From contig JBNRMW010000036.1 of NCBI GenBank assembly GCA_050309795.1, positions 66,982 through 130,981 on the forward strand: a stretch of DNA of 64,000 bases, read 5' to 3'. Numbering within the stretch: position 1 is the stretch's first letter; each line of letters opens with the position of its first letter. Position numbers and translations under genes: made by a program. This document shows, in pieces, positions 9,439 through 18,927 of the stretch. The stretch is from JBNRMW01 sp050309795. GTDB taxonomy: Bacteria; Bacillota_I; Bacilli_A; Erysipelotrichales; Erysipelotrichaceae. The notes beneath the pieces were generated by a model. That model searched no databases, was not told the origin of the DNA, and worked only from the letters and a program-made list of their open reading frames with translations.

Positions 9439-10180
9439 CATCATCTTCCTTTCTCGCCAGGATAATCGTAATATTATCCTTCCCACCGCGACGTTCTGCT
9501 TCATGATTTAACTGAATCACTTTTTGACGTAAAGTTGTGCTCTGATCGGTCAATATGCGTTGGATGGTGGATTTGGCAACATAACCATGTAATCCATCCG
9601 AGCTTAATAAATACAATTGCACGGGAAGCGTTATATCGTGTATTTCCATCCGCGCTTGTTTATAAATGCCTACCGCATTGGTCACCGCATGACGCATCGG
9701 GTGTGAAGTTGCTTGACTTTTAGTTATTGTTCCTTGTTTTATTAGCTCATTAACAACCGAATCGTCACTAGACAATTGAATTAAGTGATTTTTAAAATCT
9801 AAACCGTAGAGACGGCTATCGCCAATATTAACATAAAAATCCCCAAAAGGGCTACAAATCAAAATAACCATGGTCGTCGACATACCTGAAAATACCAATT
9901 GTTGTTGGGATAAAGAATACACCCGTTCGTTAATAAAGAGAACGGTTTCTTTTAGCCACTGCTTCAATTGTTCTAAAGATTCTGCTTCATTAAGTTCTGT
10001 AAATAACCGAATAAAATTATAAACAGCCAAACTAGCCGCTACTTCTCCCGCCTTGGAACCACCAACCCCATCACAAACAATACAGGCTGAAAGGTCTAAA
10101 CTGGCATGGTTCAGGGATGCGTAGCGATCTTGGTTATTTTGACGGACTAAGCCAATACTGGTAATGCCTTCGATTTTCAT
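9425..10180 (-). CDS. stp: PP2C-type Ser/Thr phosphatase (Stp/PrpC)
   Basis: A 251-residue metal-dependent phosphatase, partner of PrkC, that dephosphorylates its targets in the cytosol. PP2C motifs in order: N-terminal R-x-NQD (VRQNNQDRYA), DGVGGSKAGEVAA, GDSRLY, SSDGLHGYV and the C-terminal GGKDNITIIL. ATG overlaps the rlmN stop as ATGA with GAGGA just upstream. The rlmN-stp-prkC-rsgA-rpe-thiN order is typical of Bacillota. Confidence 0.96.
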   Translation of the reverse strand: MKIEGITSIGLVRQNNQDRYASLNHASLDLSACIVCDGVGGSKAGEVAASLAVYNFIRLFTELNEAESLEQLKQWLKETVLFINERVYSLSQQQLVFSGMSTTMVILICSPFGDFYVNIGDSRLYGLDFKNHLIQLSSDDSVVNELIKQGTITKSQATSHPMRHAVTNAVGIYKQARMEIHDITLPVQLYLLSSDGLHGYVAKSTIQRILTDQSTTLRQKVIQLNHEAERRGGKDNITIILARKEDDDGHK

Positions 10181-11220
10181 GCCATTCCTCGCTTCATATG
10201 TTTAGAGCGTAATTGACCACAAGCCGCATCTATATCACTTCCTTGCTCTTTACGCAAGGTTACTTGTATATTATTACGTTTCAAATGGTCGTAAAATTTC
10301 ATACTTTGTTTAAAACTACTGGTCTTATAGCCATGTTCGTCGACTTCGTTGTAAGGTATGAGGTTGACATACGCATTCATTCCTTTGATTAACTGAACCA
10401 ATTCTTGAGCTTGATCGATGGAGTCGTTAACATCCTTCAGTAAGATATATTCAAGGGTCAAACGACGATTATTTTTTGACAAATAATATCTCAAACTGTC
10501 CATGAGTTGATCCAATGGATAAACTTTTGCTATGGGCATTATTTCTTGACGAATGTGTTGATTCGGAGCATGTAAACTAATCGCCAGATTGACTTGGAGT
10601 TGGGCATCCGAAAATTTCTTAATGCCTGGAATTAAGCCACAGGTAGAGACCGTAATCCGTCGAGCACCAATACCTAAACCAAAATCACTATTCACAATAT
10701 CAATAAAATTCATCACTTGCTCATAGTTATCAAAGGGTTCGCCTGTTCCCATAATGACGATATTCGAAATTCGTTTCTCATCAACATCTAAATATTGTTG
10801 TACCTGCAAAACTTGGAGAACCATTTCTGCAGTGGTTAAATCACGCTGTTTTTTTACCAAGCCACTAGCACAAAATTTACAACCCATTGAACATCCTAAT
10901 TGGGTCGTTACACAAATGGAATAACCATAGTCGTGTGTCATTAAAACCGTTTCAACCAAGGATTTATCCGCAGTTTCAAACAAATATTTAATTGTTCCAT
11001 CCGCTGAAACTTGATGCGTTCTCAAAGTCAAAAGCGGTGAATCAAAGTGATCAATCAAATGTTGGCGCGTCGCTTTATTCAAATCGGTCATTAATTCCAC
11101 ATTAAAAATTCGACGCTTATACAGCCAAGCGTAGATTTGTTTGGCGGAGAAAGGTTTAAAGCCTTGCTCGCTTAAATAGTTTTGAAGTTGTTCTATGTTG
11201 TAGTTAAATAAAGATTTCAT
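10177..11220 (-). CDS. rlmN: 23S rRNA (A2503-C2) / tRNA (A37-C2) methyltransferase RlmN
   Basis: Radical-SAM methyltransferase of 347 residues that makes 2-methyladenosine in 23S rRNA and some tRNAs. The cluster cysteines C110, C114 and C117 (CSMGCKFC) bind the 4Fe-4S cluster, and the methyl-carrying cysteine is in DIDAACGQL near the C-terminus. GTGEP and the SLHAPN motif are present. It sits 13 bases downstream of rsmB and overlaps stp by four. Confidence 0.97.
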   Translation of the reverse strand: MKSLFNYNIEQLQNYLSEQGFKPFSAKQIYAWLYKRRIFNVELMTDLNKATRQHLIDHFDSPLLTLRTHQVSADGTIKYLFETADKSLVETVLMTHDYGYSICVTTQLGCSMGCKFCASGLVKKQRDLTTAEMVLQVLQVQQYLDVDEKRISNIVIMGTGEPFDNYEQVMNFIDIVNSDFGLGIGARRITVSTCGLIPGIKKFSDAQLQVNLAISLHAPNQHIRQEIMPIAKVYPLDQLMDSLRYYLSKNNRRLTLEYILLKDVNDSIDQAQELVQLIKGMNAYVNLIPYNEVDEHGYKTSSFKQSMKFYDHLKRNNIQVTLRKEQGSDIDAACGQLRSKHMKRGMA

Positions 11221-11233
11221 ACGTACTCTCGCA

Positions 11234-12472
11234 TCATTTTATCATATTCTGCGCTTCTTTCCTACAGTGGGCGATATAAAATCCATCGCTATTCCATTGC
11301 CAAGGGTAGAGCGTTTTTTCTTGAATAAGCTTCATGTCCGGATATTTTAGTAAAAACATTTCCATTTGTTTTTCATTTTCCTTCTTATTCAAAGTACATG
11401 TCGAATAAACCAATTCCCCGCCAACCTTTAGTAAGCCATACGCTTTATCTAGGATTTTTGCTTGAAGATCTTGGAGTTCGTCCAAATCTTGACTTGTAAT
11501 AGAATACTTTAAATCCGCTTTCCGTCGTAAGACCCCTAAACCAGAACAAGGGACATCACATAAAATCGAATCAAAACCCTGCTCATCTTCAAAGTCTAAA
11601 AAATCCTGAGCCATTAAGGTAACATTCGTTAAATCCCAGCGTTTCAATAATTGTTTGGTTAACTCAATACGATGGGGATGCAAATCAATGCCCACCCCTT
11701 CGCTCTCATCAAAAAGAGCTAATTGGCTTAGTTTTGTGCCAGGAGCACAACAACAATCCAAAAAACGAACCCCCTGCTTTTTCTCAAATGTCGAAACCAC
11801 TTGTTGGGAAGCAATGTCTTGAATGATCAATTCTCCATGCTCAAGGGCTGGTGTATTTAAGATGGAGGCTGGAGCGACTAAAAAGCCTTGACCATCAATA
11901 TAAACACCATAGCGATCCATGGCTTCTTCCACAGTAATCTTATAGGGATGAAGACGAACATACAACGGAGCCACCGTATTGTTATGTAGTAGTAATTGTT
12001 TCGTTTGTTCAATGCCAAGTTGAGCTAAAAACAAGCCAACCATCCACTGTGGATGCGAAGTATTAATAGCCAAATCCGTTTGGAGATGACCCGTCGCACT
12101 ATAACGAACGGGCTCTTTAAAACACTTCTTTAAAACCGCATTGACTAAACCACTATAGCGACCTAAACGATTTTGTTTGGTGAGCTCGACCGCTTCATTG
12201 ACAATCGCATATGGCGCCACCGCATCCATTAAATAATATTGTGAACAAGCCATCGCTAAAATAATCATAATTTCTTGATTTGGTTTCGTTTTCAAGTATG
12301 ACTCGACCTGAAAACACATCCAATCAAAATTTTGTAAAGTCGTGTAAAATAACGCCGAAGCAAATCGTTGATCCTGTGGATCAAAGCGCGCTTGTTTCAT
12401 AATAAGATTGCTATAGCGTTTCTGAATTAAAGTTTCTTTTAAACCGTTAAAAACAAATTGACGAACCGTCAT
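11234..12472 (-). CDS. rsmB: 16S rRNA (cytosine-967 C5) methyltransferase
   Basis: A 412-residue protein with an N-terminal NusB-like RNA-binding domain (about 1-140) and a C-terminal SAM methyltransferase domain. SAM loop CCCAPGTK, motif IV DVPCSGLG and the catalytic cysteine in YSTCTLNKKENE are visible. It is somewhat shorter than the usual 430-450. Start ATG overlaps the priA stop as ATGA with only a weak ribosome site. Confidence 0.95.
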   Translation of the reverse strand: MTVRQFVFNGLKETLIQKRYSNLIMKQARFDPQDQRFASALFYTTLQNFDWMCFQVESYLKTKPNQEIMIILAMACSQYYLMDAVAPYAIVNEAVELTKQNRLGRYSGLVNAVLKKCFKEPVRYSATGHLQTDLAINTSHPQWMVGLFLAQLGIEQTKQLLLHNNTVAPLYVRLHPYKITVEEAMDRYGVYIDGQGFLVAPASILNTPALEHGELIIQDIASQQVVSTFEKKQGVRFLDCCCAPGTKLSQLALFDESEGVGIDLHPHRIELTKQLLKRWDLTNVTLMAQDFLDFEDEQGFDSILCDVPCSGLGVLRRKADLKYSITSQDLDELQDLQAKILDKAYGLLKVGGELVYSTCTLNKKENEKQMEMFLLKYPDMKLIQEKTLYPWQWNSDGFYIAHCRKEAQNMIK

Positions 12473-14604
12473 CCTGATAAATGTAGAGGATTCACATTAA
12501 TGATCACCCTCACTCCTTTCCGTTGCGAAAATAATTCGTTATGTACTTTTTGTAAGCATTGGCGCATTTGATTTAGATCCTTACCCCGTAACACTAAGCG
12601 AACGGGTTCAATGTTTCGGATTTTAGACAATACCGCTGGCCCCATCAAATTAATATCGTCCATCAAATGATGTTTATATAGATGAGCGATTTCTAATGAG
12701 TTTTCTAATTTTTGGTGACTAAAGCGCACTTCAATCAAATACGTATACGGTGGGTAATTCGCCATATGACGATAGCGCATTTCTTGTTGAAAAAACAGTT
12801 GATAGTCTTGTTGAATCGCCGCTTTCAGAGCATAGTGATGGGGATTAAAAGTTTGAATCACAACTTTTCCAGGTAAATCCGCACGGCCGGCTCGACCCGA
12901 AGCTTGTAAAATGAGATTAAACGCCCGTTGTGACGATGAAAAATCTTCATGCATTAACGCCGAATCCGCATTTAAAATCCCTACACAGGTCACTTTTGGA
13001 TTATCTAAACCCTTAGCAATCATTTGGGTTCCAACTAAGATGTCCACTTCGTGATTCATAAAGCGATGAAGGATTTTGAAATGGGCGTTTTTACGACGCG
13101 TTGTATCGGCATCCATTCGCGCTAAACGTGCGTTTGGAAAACGTTGTTGAACCACTTCCTGGAGCCGTTGAGTTCCAATGCCCCGCAACGACAATGTCTG
13201 CGTATAACACACTGGACAACGATTACCCACAACCACATAATCACAAGTATGACAACGCAATGTCTGATCCACTTGGTGATAGGACAAAGCGCGCTCACAA
13301 TGTGGACACATAATGTGGGTATGGCAGGTTGGACAATAGACCAAGGGCGCATACGAACGCCGGTTTAACAAGAGGATACTCTGTTCCTGACGTTCGAGAC
13401 TTTGGTTTAAGGCCTCAACTAATTCTTCACTTAAAATAAGATCGACCGAACCCAGGGCTCCCAGAGAGGTATTCACCACCTCTATATCTAATGCATCAGC
13501 AATCCGACGATTAGGCAGATTTAACAAAGTGTATACCTTTTTATGAGCTCGAGCATACGATTCTAAACTCGGGGAAGCGGACCCTAGAACCACGGGACAG
13601 TTATGAATTTGTCCGCGATAAATGGCAACATCCCGAGCATGGTAATACGGTGCGGATTCTTGTTTGAAACTTTCGTCGTGTTCTTCGTCCATGACGATTA
13701 AGCCCAAGGTTTGAAACGGTAAAAAAACAGCTGAACGCGTACCAACAACAATCTTCACTTCACCACTTTTCACCCGAAGATATTGCTGATACTTTTCCTG
13801 ATTATTTAATCCCGAATGATAAATACCAATATCCAACCCAAATCGGTTTTGAAACCGTTCAATCATTTGGGGCGTTAAGGAAATCTCTGGTACAAGAATT
13901 AATACTTGGCGGTTAGTATTTAAGATGTTTTGAGCCACATTCAAGTATATCTCCGTCTTACCGGAACCTGTCGGTCCATGGATTAAATACACCTGATGGT
14001 GGTCTTTTTTTATTTTTTCAATGAGTTGGGTTTGAGCACTGGTTAACGGATACGTTGGAATGACTTTAGGGACTGTTTGAACATCATATGTTTGTTCGAT
14101 TTCATATTCTTCAATGACCCCTTTATTAATAAGCGTTCGAAGCACCGACTTATATGCCTGTAGGCCTTCTGAATACGTCCAAGTCCCCTTTTCTAATAAA
14201 TCATCGACCACTTCCTGTTGGCGCTTGGTTAAGGTACCGTCTTGTTTTAATACGCGAATCATTCGAATTTTATTGGCGGATTCAAACGAACTGGAAGGTC
14301 TTAAGACATTGGGTAAAATAGCTTGAAAACAACGAATAATGGGATTCAAGGTCTGTTCGCTCATCCAATGAGCTAAATCCCACAGTTCCTTACTAATAAT
14401 CGGTTGGTCATCAATAGGAGCTAAAACCTCTCGGACCTCAAAATCCACTTCACCTTGATAAGAGTTTATAACAAAACCAACCCGTTCGCGCTGTAAAACC
14501 GGTACGAGCACCCGAATTCCTTTTGGTAATTCGCGAGTATAAGTATAGGTAAGAATGTTGTTTTCAATCCAACTATCCTCAATATAGACATCGATTAAAA
14601 TCAT
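12469..14604 (-). CDS. priA: Primosomal replication-restart helicase PriA
   Basis: A 711-residue 3'-5' DNA helicase that reloads the replisome at collapsed forks. N-terminal DNA-binding domain, then Walker A GPTGSGKTE near residue 212, DEEH box, and paired zinc ligands in CPTCHTHIMCPHC and CHTC/CPVC at about 420-465, then helicase motifs such as GTQMIAKGLD and QASGRAGR. Complete and of normal length. The ATG has no ribosome site; a TATAAT box stands six bases upstream, so the transcript may be leaderless. First gene of a long operon running to thiN. Confidence 0.95.
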   Translation of the reverse strand: MILIDVYIEDSWIENNILTYTYTRELPKGIRVLVPVLQRERVGFVINSYQGEVDFEVREVLAPIDDQPIISKELWDLAHWMSEQTLNPIIRCFQAILPNVLRPSSSFESANKIRMIRVLKQDGTLTKRQQEVVDDLLEKGTWTYSEGLQAYKSVLRTLINKGVIEEYEIEQTYDVQTVPKVIPTYPLTSAQTQLIEKIKKDHHQVYLIHGPTGSGKTEIYLNVAQNILNTNRQVLILVPEISLTPQMIERFQNRFGLDIGIYHSGLNNQEKYQQYLRVKSGEVKIVVGTRSAVFLPFQTLGLIVMDEEHDESFKQESAPYYHARDVAIYRGQIHNCPVVLGSASPSLESYARAHKKVYTLLNLPNRRIADALDIEVVNTSLGALGSVDLILSEELVEALNQSLERQEQSILLLNRRSYAPLVYCPTCHTHIMCPHCERALSYHQVDQTLRCHTCDYVVVGNRCPVCYTQTLSLRGIGTQRLQEVVQQRFPNARLARMDADTTRRKNAHFKILHRFMNHEVDILVGTQMIAKGLDNPKVTCVGILNADSALMHEDFSSSQRAFNLILQASGRAGRADLPGKVVIQTFNPHHYALKAAIQQDYQLFFQQEMRYRHMANYPPYTYLIEVRFSHQKLENSLEIAHLYKHHLMDDINLMGPAVLSKIRNIEPVRLVLRGKDLNQMRQCLQKVHNELFSQRKGVRVIINVNPLHLSG

Positions 14605-14610
14605 AGTTCA

Positions 14611-14616
14611 ATTATA
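14611..14616 (-). promoter_or_regulatory. priA -10 box, predicted leaderless start
   Basis: TATAAT on the minus strand ends six bases before the priA ATG, which puts the expected transcription start at the ATG itself. No good -35 box is seen 16-18 bases further up and no Shine-Dalgarno site is present. Confidence 0.45.
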
Positions 14617-14901
14617 CCCTAATTTTAGAACATTATTTAGACCCTTCCCTGATTTATCCGTTTACTGCTTTAGACTTGAGTTAAACTCTATTCTTAATAT
14701 TTGTATTCATATTACTAATACCGTTTATACCAGAAAAGACCTAACACAACTGGAAATACCAAAACCAAAGAAGCTAAGTCACTTATTACAACCAAAGCAA
14801 GTCGGTGGATTACCGATGTGAATATTCGTCTGTTTTTATTTGTTGTGTTGTTTATTAGCTATGGATTGACCTCACGGATTTTTGTCGTTGGGTCCGTCAC
14901 A
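14617..14901. other. Intergenic region between priA and gmk with a possible tiny membrane-peptide frame
   Basis: About 285 bases with no clear gene. On the plus strand a frame beginning with GTG at 14818 (GGTGG upstream) would encode 38 residues with one hydrophobic helix (NIRLFLFVVLFISYG), but it ends inside the gmk terminator at 14934. The same frame stays open upstream to about 14720 without a start. It may be a remnant of a septum-type membrane protein or chance. Confidence 0.3.
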
Positions 14902-14932
14902 ATAAAAAAAATAACACGATCGTGCTATTTTT
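14902..14932 (-). terminator. Intrinsic terminator of gmk
   Basis: Near-perfect palindrome AATAGCACGA / TCGTGTTATT followed by eight T residues on the minus strand; it begins at the gmk stop codon. The reverse side also ends in a T run, so it may act in both directions. Confidence 0.88.
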
Positions 14933-15512
14933 AAGTGGTAGGTAAACCCATTTCTGAATGTCGTTTAATAATTAAAGCGGTTAAGTCTGCCGCTAAGATG
15001 GGATCGTCATTACATATAATATATTTATATTGACCCATGGTTTCCAATTCGCGACTGGCTTTAGCTAAGCGTTGTTGAATAATTTCTTCGGGTTCGGTAC
15101 TACGCCCCCGTATACGGCGTTCCAATTCCTCAAAACTCGGTGGCACAATAAAGATAGACAAGGCTTCTGGGACGGCTTTTTGAACTTGGTTGGCTCCTTG
15201 TACTTCAATCTCCAAAAGTACATTCTTACCTTGGAGGCGCAGCTGTTCAACATGATCTTTAGGTGTTCCATAATAGTTACCGACAAACTCCGCATATTCC
15301 AAGAAGTCGTCGTTTTCAACATGCTTTTCAAAAACGTCGCGGTCAACAAAGAAATAGTCGCGTCCATCTACTTCGTTTGGACGAGGTTTACGCGTCGTCA
15401 TTGAAATCGAGAAAGCAAGGTTTAATTCTTTACGGTCAATAAAGAGCTCACGGATGGTTCCTTTGCCCACTCCCGATGGTCCGCTGAATACAATTAATAG
15501 TCCCTTTTTCAT
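14931..15512 (-). CDS. gmk: Guanylate kinase
   Basis: A 193-residue cytosolic enzyme that phosphorylates GMP to GDP using ATP. P-loop GPSGVGKGT at the N-terminus, TTRKPRPNEVDGRDYFFV (GMP binding) and the EYAEFVGNYYGTP segment are typical. The ATG has AAAGG 8 bases upstream; a GTG one codon earlier is a poorer choice. Divergent from rqcH, with overlapping -10 boxes between them. The usual partner rpoZ is not next to it. Confidence 0.97.
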   Translation of the reverse strand: MKKGLLIVFSGPSGVGKGTIRELFIDRKELNLAFSISMTTRKPRPNEVDGRDYFFVDRDVFEKHVENDDFLEYAEFVGNYYGTPKDHVEQLRLQGKNVLLEIEVQGANQVQKAVPEALSIFIVPPSFEELERRIRGRSTEPEEIIQQRLAKASRELETMGQYKYIICNDDPILAADLTALIIKRHSEMGLPTT

Positions 15513-15546
15513 CACAATATCCTTTCTGCTCTATCCTCCAATATGT

Positions 15547-15555
15547 TAGAATATA
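15547..15555. promoter_or_regulatory. Overlapping divergent -10 boxes for gmk and rqcH
   Basis: Plus strand TG-T-TAGAAT (-10 at 15547-15552) serves rqcH; minus strand TGG-TATATT (-10 at 15550-15555) serves gmk. Both are extended -10 types and share three bases, so polymerase could occupy only one at a time. Confidence 0.4.
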
Positions 15556-15571
15556 CCACGAGGAGTACTTT

Positions 15572-17206
15572 ATGGCACTAGATGGTTTAATATTACACAA
15601 TATTATAGCAAGTTTACAACTACTTTGTCCCTTACGGATTAATAAAATCGCTCAAATCTCTCAGAAAGAGATTGTTTTGTCTTGTTATAACCAACAACGC
15701 TTTGAACTTTTGATTTCAACCGACTCCGAATCAAATCGATTATTAGTGACCAATACCCCTTACCGGCGAGTAGACGAGCCCAATCACTTCATCATGCTGT
15801 TGCGTAAATATTGCGAAAATGGGACCATTCAAACCATTGAACAAACAGGCCTCGATCGAATTGTAACCTTAACCATCACCAATCGAAACGAACTGGGCGA
15901 TACCATCAAAACGCAGATTGTCGTGGAATTAATGGGTAAATATGCCAACATCATCTTGGTTGATGAAACTCAACACATTTTGGATGCCTTCCATCGTATC
16001 GCTCCTTTTGAAAATACCCAAAGAACCATTTTTTCGGGCGCAAAATTTGTTCAAGCCCCTTCCCAAAATAAAAAGGATCCCCGCTTTGTTCAAGACATTG
16101 ACGGGAATGTGTCTCTGACATCCCAATTCGAAGGCTTTTCACCACTTTTTTCGAAGGAAGTAGAATACCGATTGAAACAAGGAGAAAAATTCTCAGAAAT
16201 CATCCATCAGGTGCTAACGTCCAAACATCTTTATCGTTATCAGAAACATTTCCATGCGCTTGAATTAAAACATCTTGAAGCTAAAGCAGAAGTTCTACCT
16301 TTAATGGAAGGTTTAGACATCGTTTACCAGCAACAAGTAACACAAGCGCGCATTAAACAACATACCGGAAATTTATTTAAAATCGTTCATCGCGAATTAA
16401 AACGTAGTAAAAACAAGCGGGTCAAACTCGCTGATCAACTCATTGAAGCCCAAGACAATCAACATCTTCAACAAATAGGTGAAATATTACTGACTTATGG
16501 ACAAGATTTACCCAAAGGTCACCAACAAGTCACCTTACAAGATTTTGATAACCAACTCATCACCATTGAATTAGATGAGCGCTTAGACGGCCTTGAAAAT
16601 GCCCATCGTTACTTTACGCGCTATCGGAAGCAAAAAAATGCCCAACAACATTTGCAGGAACAAATCCAAAAAACCGAATATGACATTCAATACTTTGAAA
16701 ATCTCCAGTACCAACTTCAACAAGCCAATATTGAGGATGCCCAAGAAATTCGCCAAGAACTTGTAAACCACCACATTATTCGCGAAAAACGAAAGAAATC
16801 CATTCATCGAAAACAAGAGAAGACCCAGTATACGGGGTATCTCTTCAATGAAACAACCCTCATTTATGGTCGAAACAACAAACAAAACGAGTACATTACC
16901 TTTAAAATGGGTCAAAAAAACCACTATTGGTTCCATGTCCAAAATGCGCCTGGCGCGCATGTTCTCGTCATGACTTCACAAATGGATGAAGCACTCATTC
17001 GCTTTGCGGCAAATGTCGCAGCTTATCACTCAAGTTTTCAACAAGCATCTAGCGTCGCGGTTGATTACACAACCATCGATCAAATCAAAAAGATTCCTCA
17101 AGCTCCAAGGGGCTTGGTTTCACTACAAAGCTATAAAACTATCTTTATAGACCCCGAGAATCCCCTATCCATTGATGGCGCGACACCCTACCACATCCAA
17201 AAATAA
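15572..17206 (+). CDS. rqcH: Ribosome quality control protein RqcH (NFACT / FbpA family)
   Basis: A 544-residue protein that binds stalled 50S-peptidyl-tRNA and directs C-terminal alanine tailing. NFACT-N domain covers about 1-180, with the conserved tRNA-contacting D95-R96 pair in GLDRIV. A long helical hairpin (about 250-410) is followed by the NFACT-R domain near 415-530 (ITFKMGQKNHYWFHVQNAPGAHVLV). Older annotations call this a fibronectin-binding protein. GAGGAG lies 7 bases before the ATG. No rqcP is seen in the window. Confidence 0.93.
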   Translation: MALDGLILHNIIASLQLLCPLRINKIAQISQKEIVLSCYNQQRFELLISTDSESNRLLVTNTPYRRVDEPNHFIMLLRKYCENGTIQTIEQTGLDRIVTLTITNRNELGDTIKTQIVVELMGKYANIILVDETQHILDAFHRIAPFENTQRTIFSGAKFVQAPSQNKKDPRFVQDIDGNVSLTSQFEGFSPLFSKEVEYRLKQGEKFSEIIHQVLTSKHLYRYQKHFHALELKHLEAKAEVLPLMEGLDIVYQQQVTQARIKQHTGNLFKIVHRELKRSKNKRVKLADQLIEAQDNQHLQQIGEILLTYGQDLPKGHQQVTLQDFDNQLITIELDERLDGLENAHRYFTRYRKQKNAQQHLQEQIQKTEYDIQYFENLQYQLQQANIEDAQEIRQELVNHHIIREKRKKSIHRKQEKTQYTGYLFNETTLIYGRNNKQNEYITFKMGQKNHYWFHVQNAPGAHVLVMTSQMDEALIRFAANVAAYHSSFQQASSVAVDYTTIDQIKKIPQAPRGLVSLQSYKTIFIDPENPLSIDGATPYHIQK

Positions 17207-17249
17207 TCCGAATTTTATAGTATAATAAAACGAACAGAAAGAGGCCCCA

Positions 17250-17819
17250 ATGAGTAAACTAAGTAAAGAACAAATTCAAGAATTATCCATGAACATCCTA
17301 AAAGATAGTAAACGACGGACCGTCTACTACAATTCCATTGGAAAAGAAGGTTATATGTTAACTGAATCCGACCGGAAATGGGTATTGTTTTATCATATGC
17401 GCTTTGTATTGGCTATTCTAGCACCAATGATTTTGAACAACTTCTATCCGAAGTTAATCCTTTTATGGATTGGGTTAGGCTTGCTTCTTTATTTATTAAT
17501 TGGATACTTGTTTACAACCTTGTTTCAAAACAAGAAGGTTCCATTAAAAGTAGCTGAAAAGGATTTAAATCAACTCTACCAACCGGAGGTCTTAAAAAAT
17601 CATCGAACCTTGGAACGTTATTATAGTAGTTTAGCAGGTATTCTATTGGTTTATGTCATGACATTAGTTCTACCAGAAACCATGGAATTTCCGTTGTGGA
17701 TGCAAATCGCCGCTATTGGTTTGGTTGGCTTAGTCTTTGTTTGGCGGTTGATGATCCTATCTTCCGTCAGCAATCAATATAAAATTGCTACCCAAAAATT
17801 CAAAGAAAAAAATAACTGA
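17250..17819 (+). CDS. Unknown multi-span membrane protein
   Basis: A 189-residue protein of no recognised family. A charged N-terminal 45 residues precede two hydrophobic segments (about 47-65 and 68-90), a polar loop (92-122) and two more (125-143, 148-168), with a basic tail. An AGAGG site precedes the ATG by 7 bases. It lies 43 bases after rqcH and may be cotranscribed with it. No function can be assigned. Confidence 0.75.
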   Translation: MSKLSKEQIQELSMNILKDSKRRTVYYNSIGKEGYMLTESDRKWVLFYHMRFVLAILAPMILNNFYPKLILLWIGLGLLLYLLIGYLFTTLFQNKKVPLKVAEKDLNQLYQPEVLKNHRTLERYYSSLAGILLVYVMTLVLPETMEFPLWMQIAAIGLVGLVFVWRLMILSSVSNQYKIATQKFKEKNN

Positions 17820-17841
17820 AAGTCAGAAACGACTTTCAGTC
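17815..17841. terminator. Bidirectional terminator between convergent genes
   Basis: Ten-pair perfect stem ACTGAAAGTC / GACTTTCAGT with a six-base loop. On the minus strand it is followed by TTATTTTTTT, a good T tract; the plus-strand T tract is weak. It includes the stop codon of the plus-strand gene. Confidence 0.8.
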
Positions 17842-18855
17842 TTAATAAGCACGTAAATAACGTTTGAAGATCAAATCCTCCCGTCGATAATAGCGACAAC
17901 AATCCAAATAAAAGTTCGGATTTGATAAGAGCTTTCGCCCGACCGCTACAAAATCGACCGGATATTTCTCAAAACTTGATTTAACAATCGACGGTGTATT
18001 AATTAAGCCGACCCCAATGACGGGTAGTTTTAGTTTGTTTTTAATCCATTGCGCATCATCTAAAATGTATCCTGGCACTTCTCGCACTTCCCGTTGGTTC
18101 GGACTATTGCCACCGCTGGAAACATGAATCGCATCCACTAAACCAACCATCGGTCGTAGCCAGCGAATTAAATCATGAACCGTATAACCTAAGGAATCAT
18201 ATTCATCGCTTGAAACCCTTAACCAAAGGGCTTTTTCCGATGGCCAAACCCGACGAACAGCTTCCAATACTTCTTTTAAAAACAGGACATTGTCCAGACC
18301 GTACTCGTCCGTTCTTGTATTTGTTAAAGGGCTCAAAAATTGATGAATTAAATATCCATGAGCCCCGTGAATTTCAATCCCATCAAAACCTGCTTGGTCC
18401 GCTCGTTTGGCCGCATTTGAAAATGCTTGGATGACGTTTTGAATATCTATTAACTCCATTGCTTTTGGCGTTTTATAGAATTGGTTAAAGGCGACATTGG
18501 TTGGTCCCTTGGGAACACTATCCGACACACGGGATTTCCGGCCAGCATGTCCTAATTGAAGGGCGATTTTAGAGCCCTGTTGATGACATGCTTCAACTAT
18601 GGGTTTTAAACTTTCCATTTGTTCGTCCGTATAAATCCCTAAATCCTCGTCATCAATTCGACCTTCCGGCAAAATGGCTGTCGATTCCACAATGATTAAA
18701 CCCACTTGTCCAATGGCCCGTGCACCATAATGAGCCACATGAAATGAATTCGCGACCCCATCATGATTAAAGCATTGCCGCATACACATGGGAGCCATAA
18801 CCATCGCGTTCTTAATTTCAATGGGTCCTAGTTTTTGTGGCGTAAATAATTTCAT
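17842..18855 (-). CDS. Old-yellow-enzyme family NAD(P)H-dependent flavin oxidoreductase (YqjM-like)
   Basis: A 337-residue FMN enzyme of the old yellow family (NamA/YqjM type), which reduces activated C=C bonds with NAD(P)H. Visible: KNAMVMAPMCM with the YqjM-type cysteine region, QLGHAGRKS, the HGAHGYLIHQFLSPLTN substrate and FMN motif, and VGLINTP / VAVGRKLLSNP near the C-terminus. AGGTGAG upstream supports this ATG over one eight codons earlier. The true substrate is unknown. Single gene upstream of the clpB end. Confidence 0.9.
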   Translation of the reverse strand: MKLFTPQKLGPIEIKNAMVMAPMCMRQCFNHDGVANSFHVAHYGARAIGQVGLIIVESTAILPEGRIDDEDLGIYTDEQMESLKPIVEACHQQGSKIALQLGHAGRKSRVSDSVPKGPTNVAFNQFYKTPKAMELIDIQNVIQAFSNAAKRADQAGFDGIEIHGAHGYLIHQFLSPLTNTRTDEYGLDNVLFLKEVLEAVRRVWPSEKALWLRVSSDEYDSLGYTVHDLIRWLRPMVGLVDAIHVSSGGNSPNQREVREVPGYILDDAQWIKNKLKLPVIGVGLINTPSIVKSSFEKYPVDFVAVGRKLLSNPNFYLDCCRYYRREDLIFKRYLRAY

Positions 18856-18927
18856 GTTCTCACCTCGCGCCATTAGCATAGCATAGTCTTGTAAATTTTT
18901 AATAGTGATTCGGTGTTTATATCGTCT

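Noticed and set aside
12469..14604. Overlapping short genes inside priA (13100-13370 and 14114-14326)
   Set aside because: They lie fully inside a complete priA and contain the zinc-cysteine region read in other frames.
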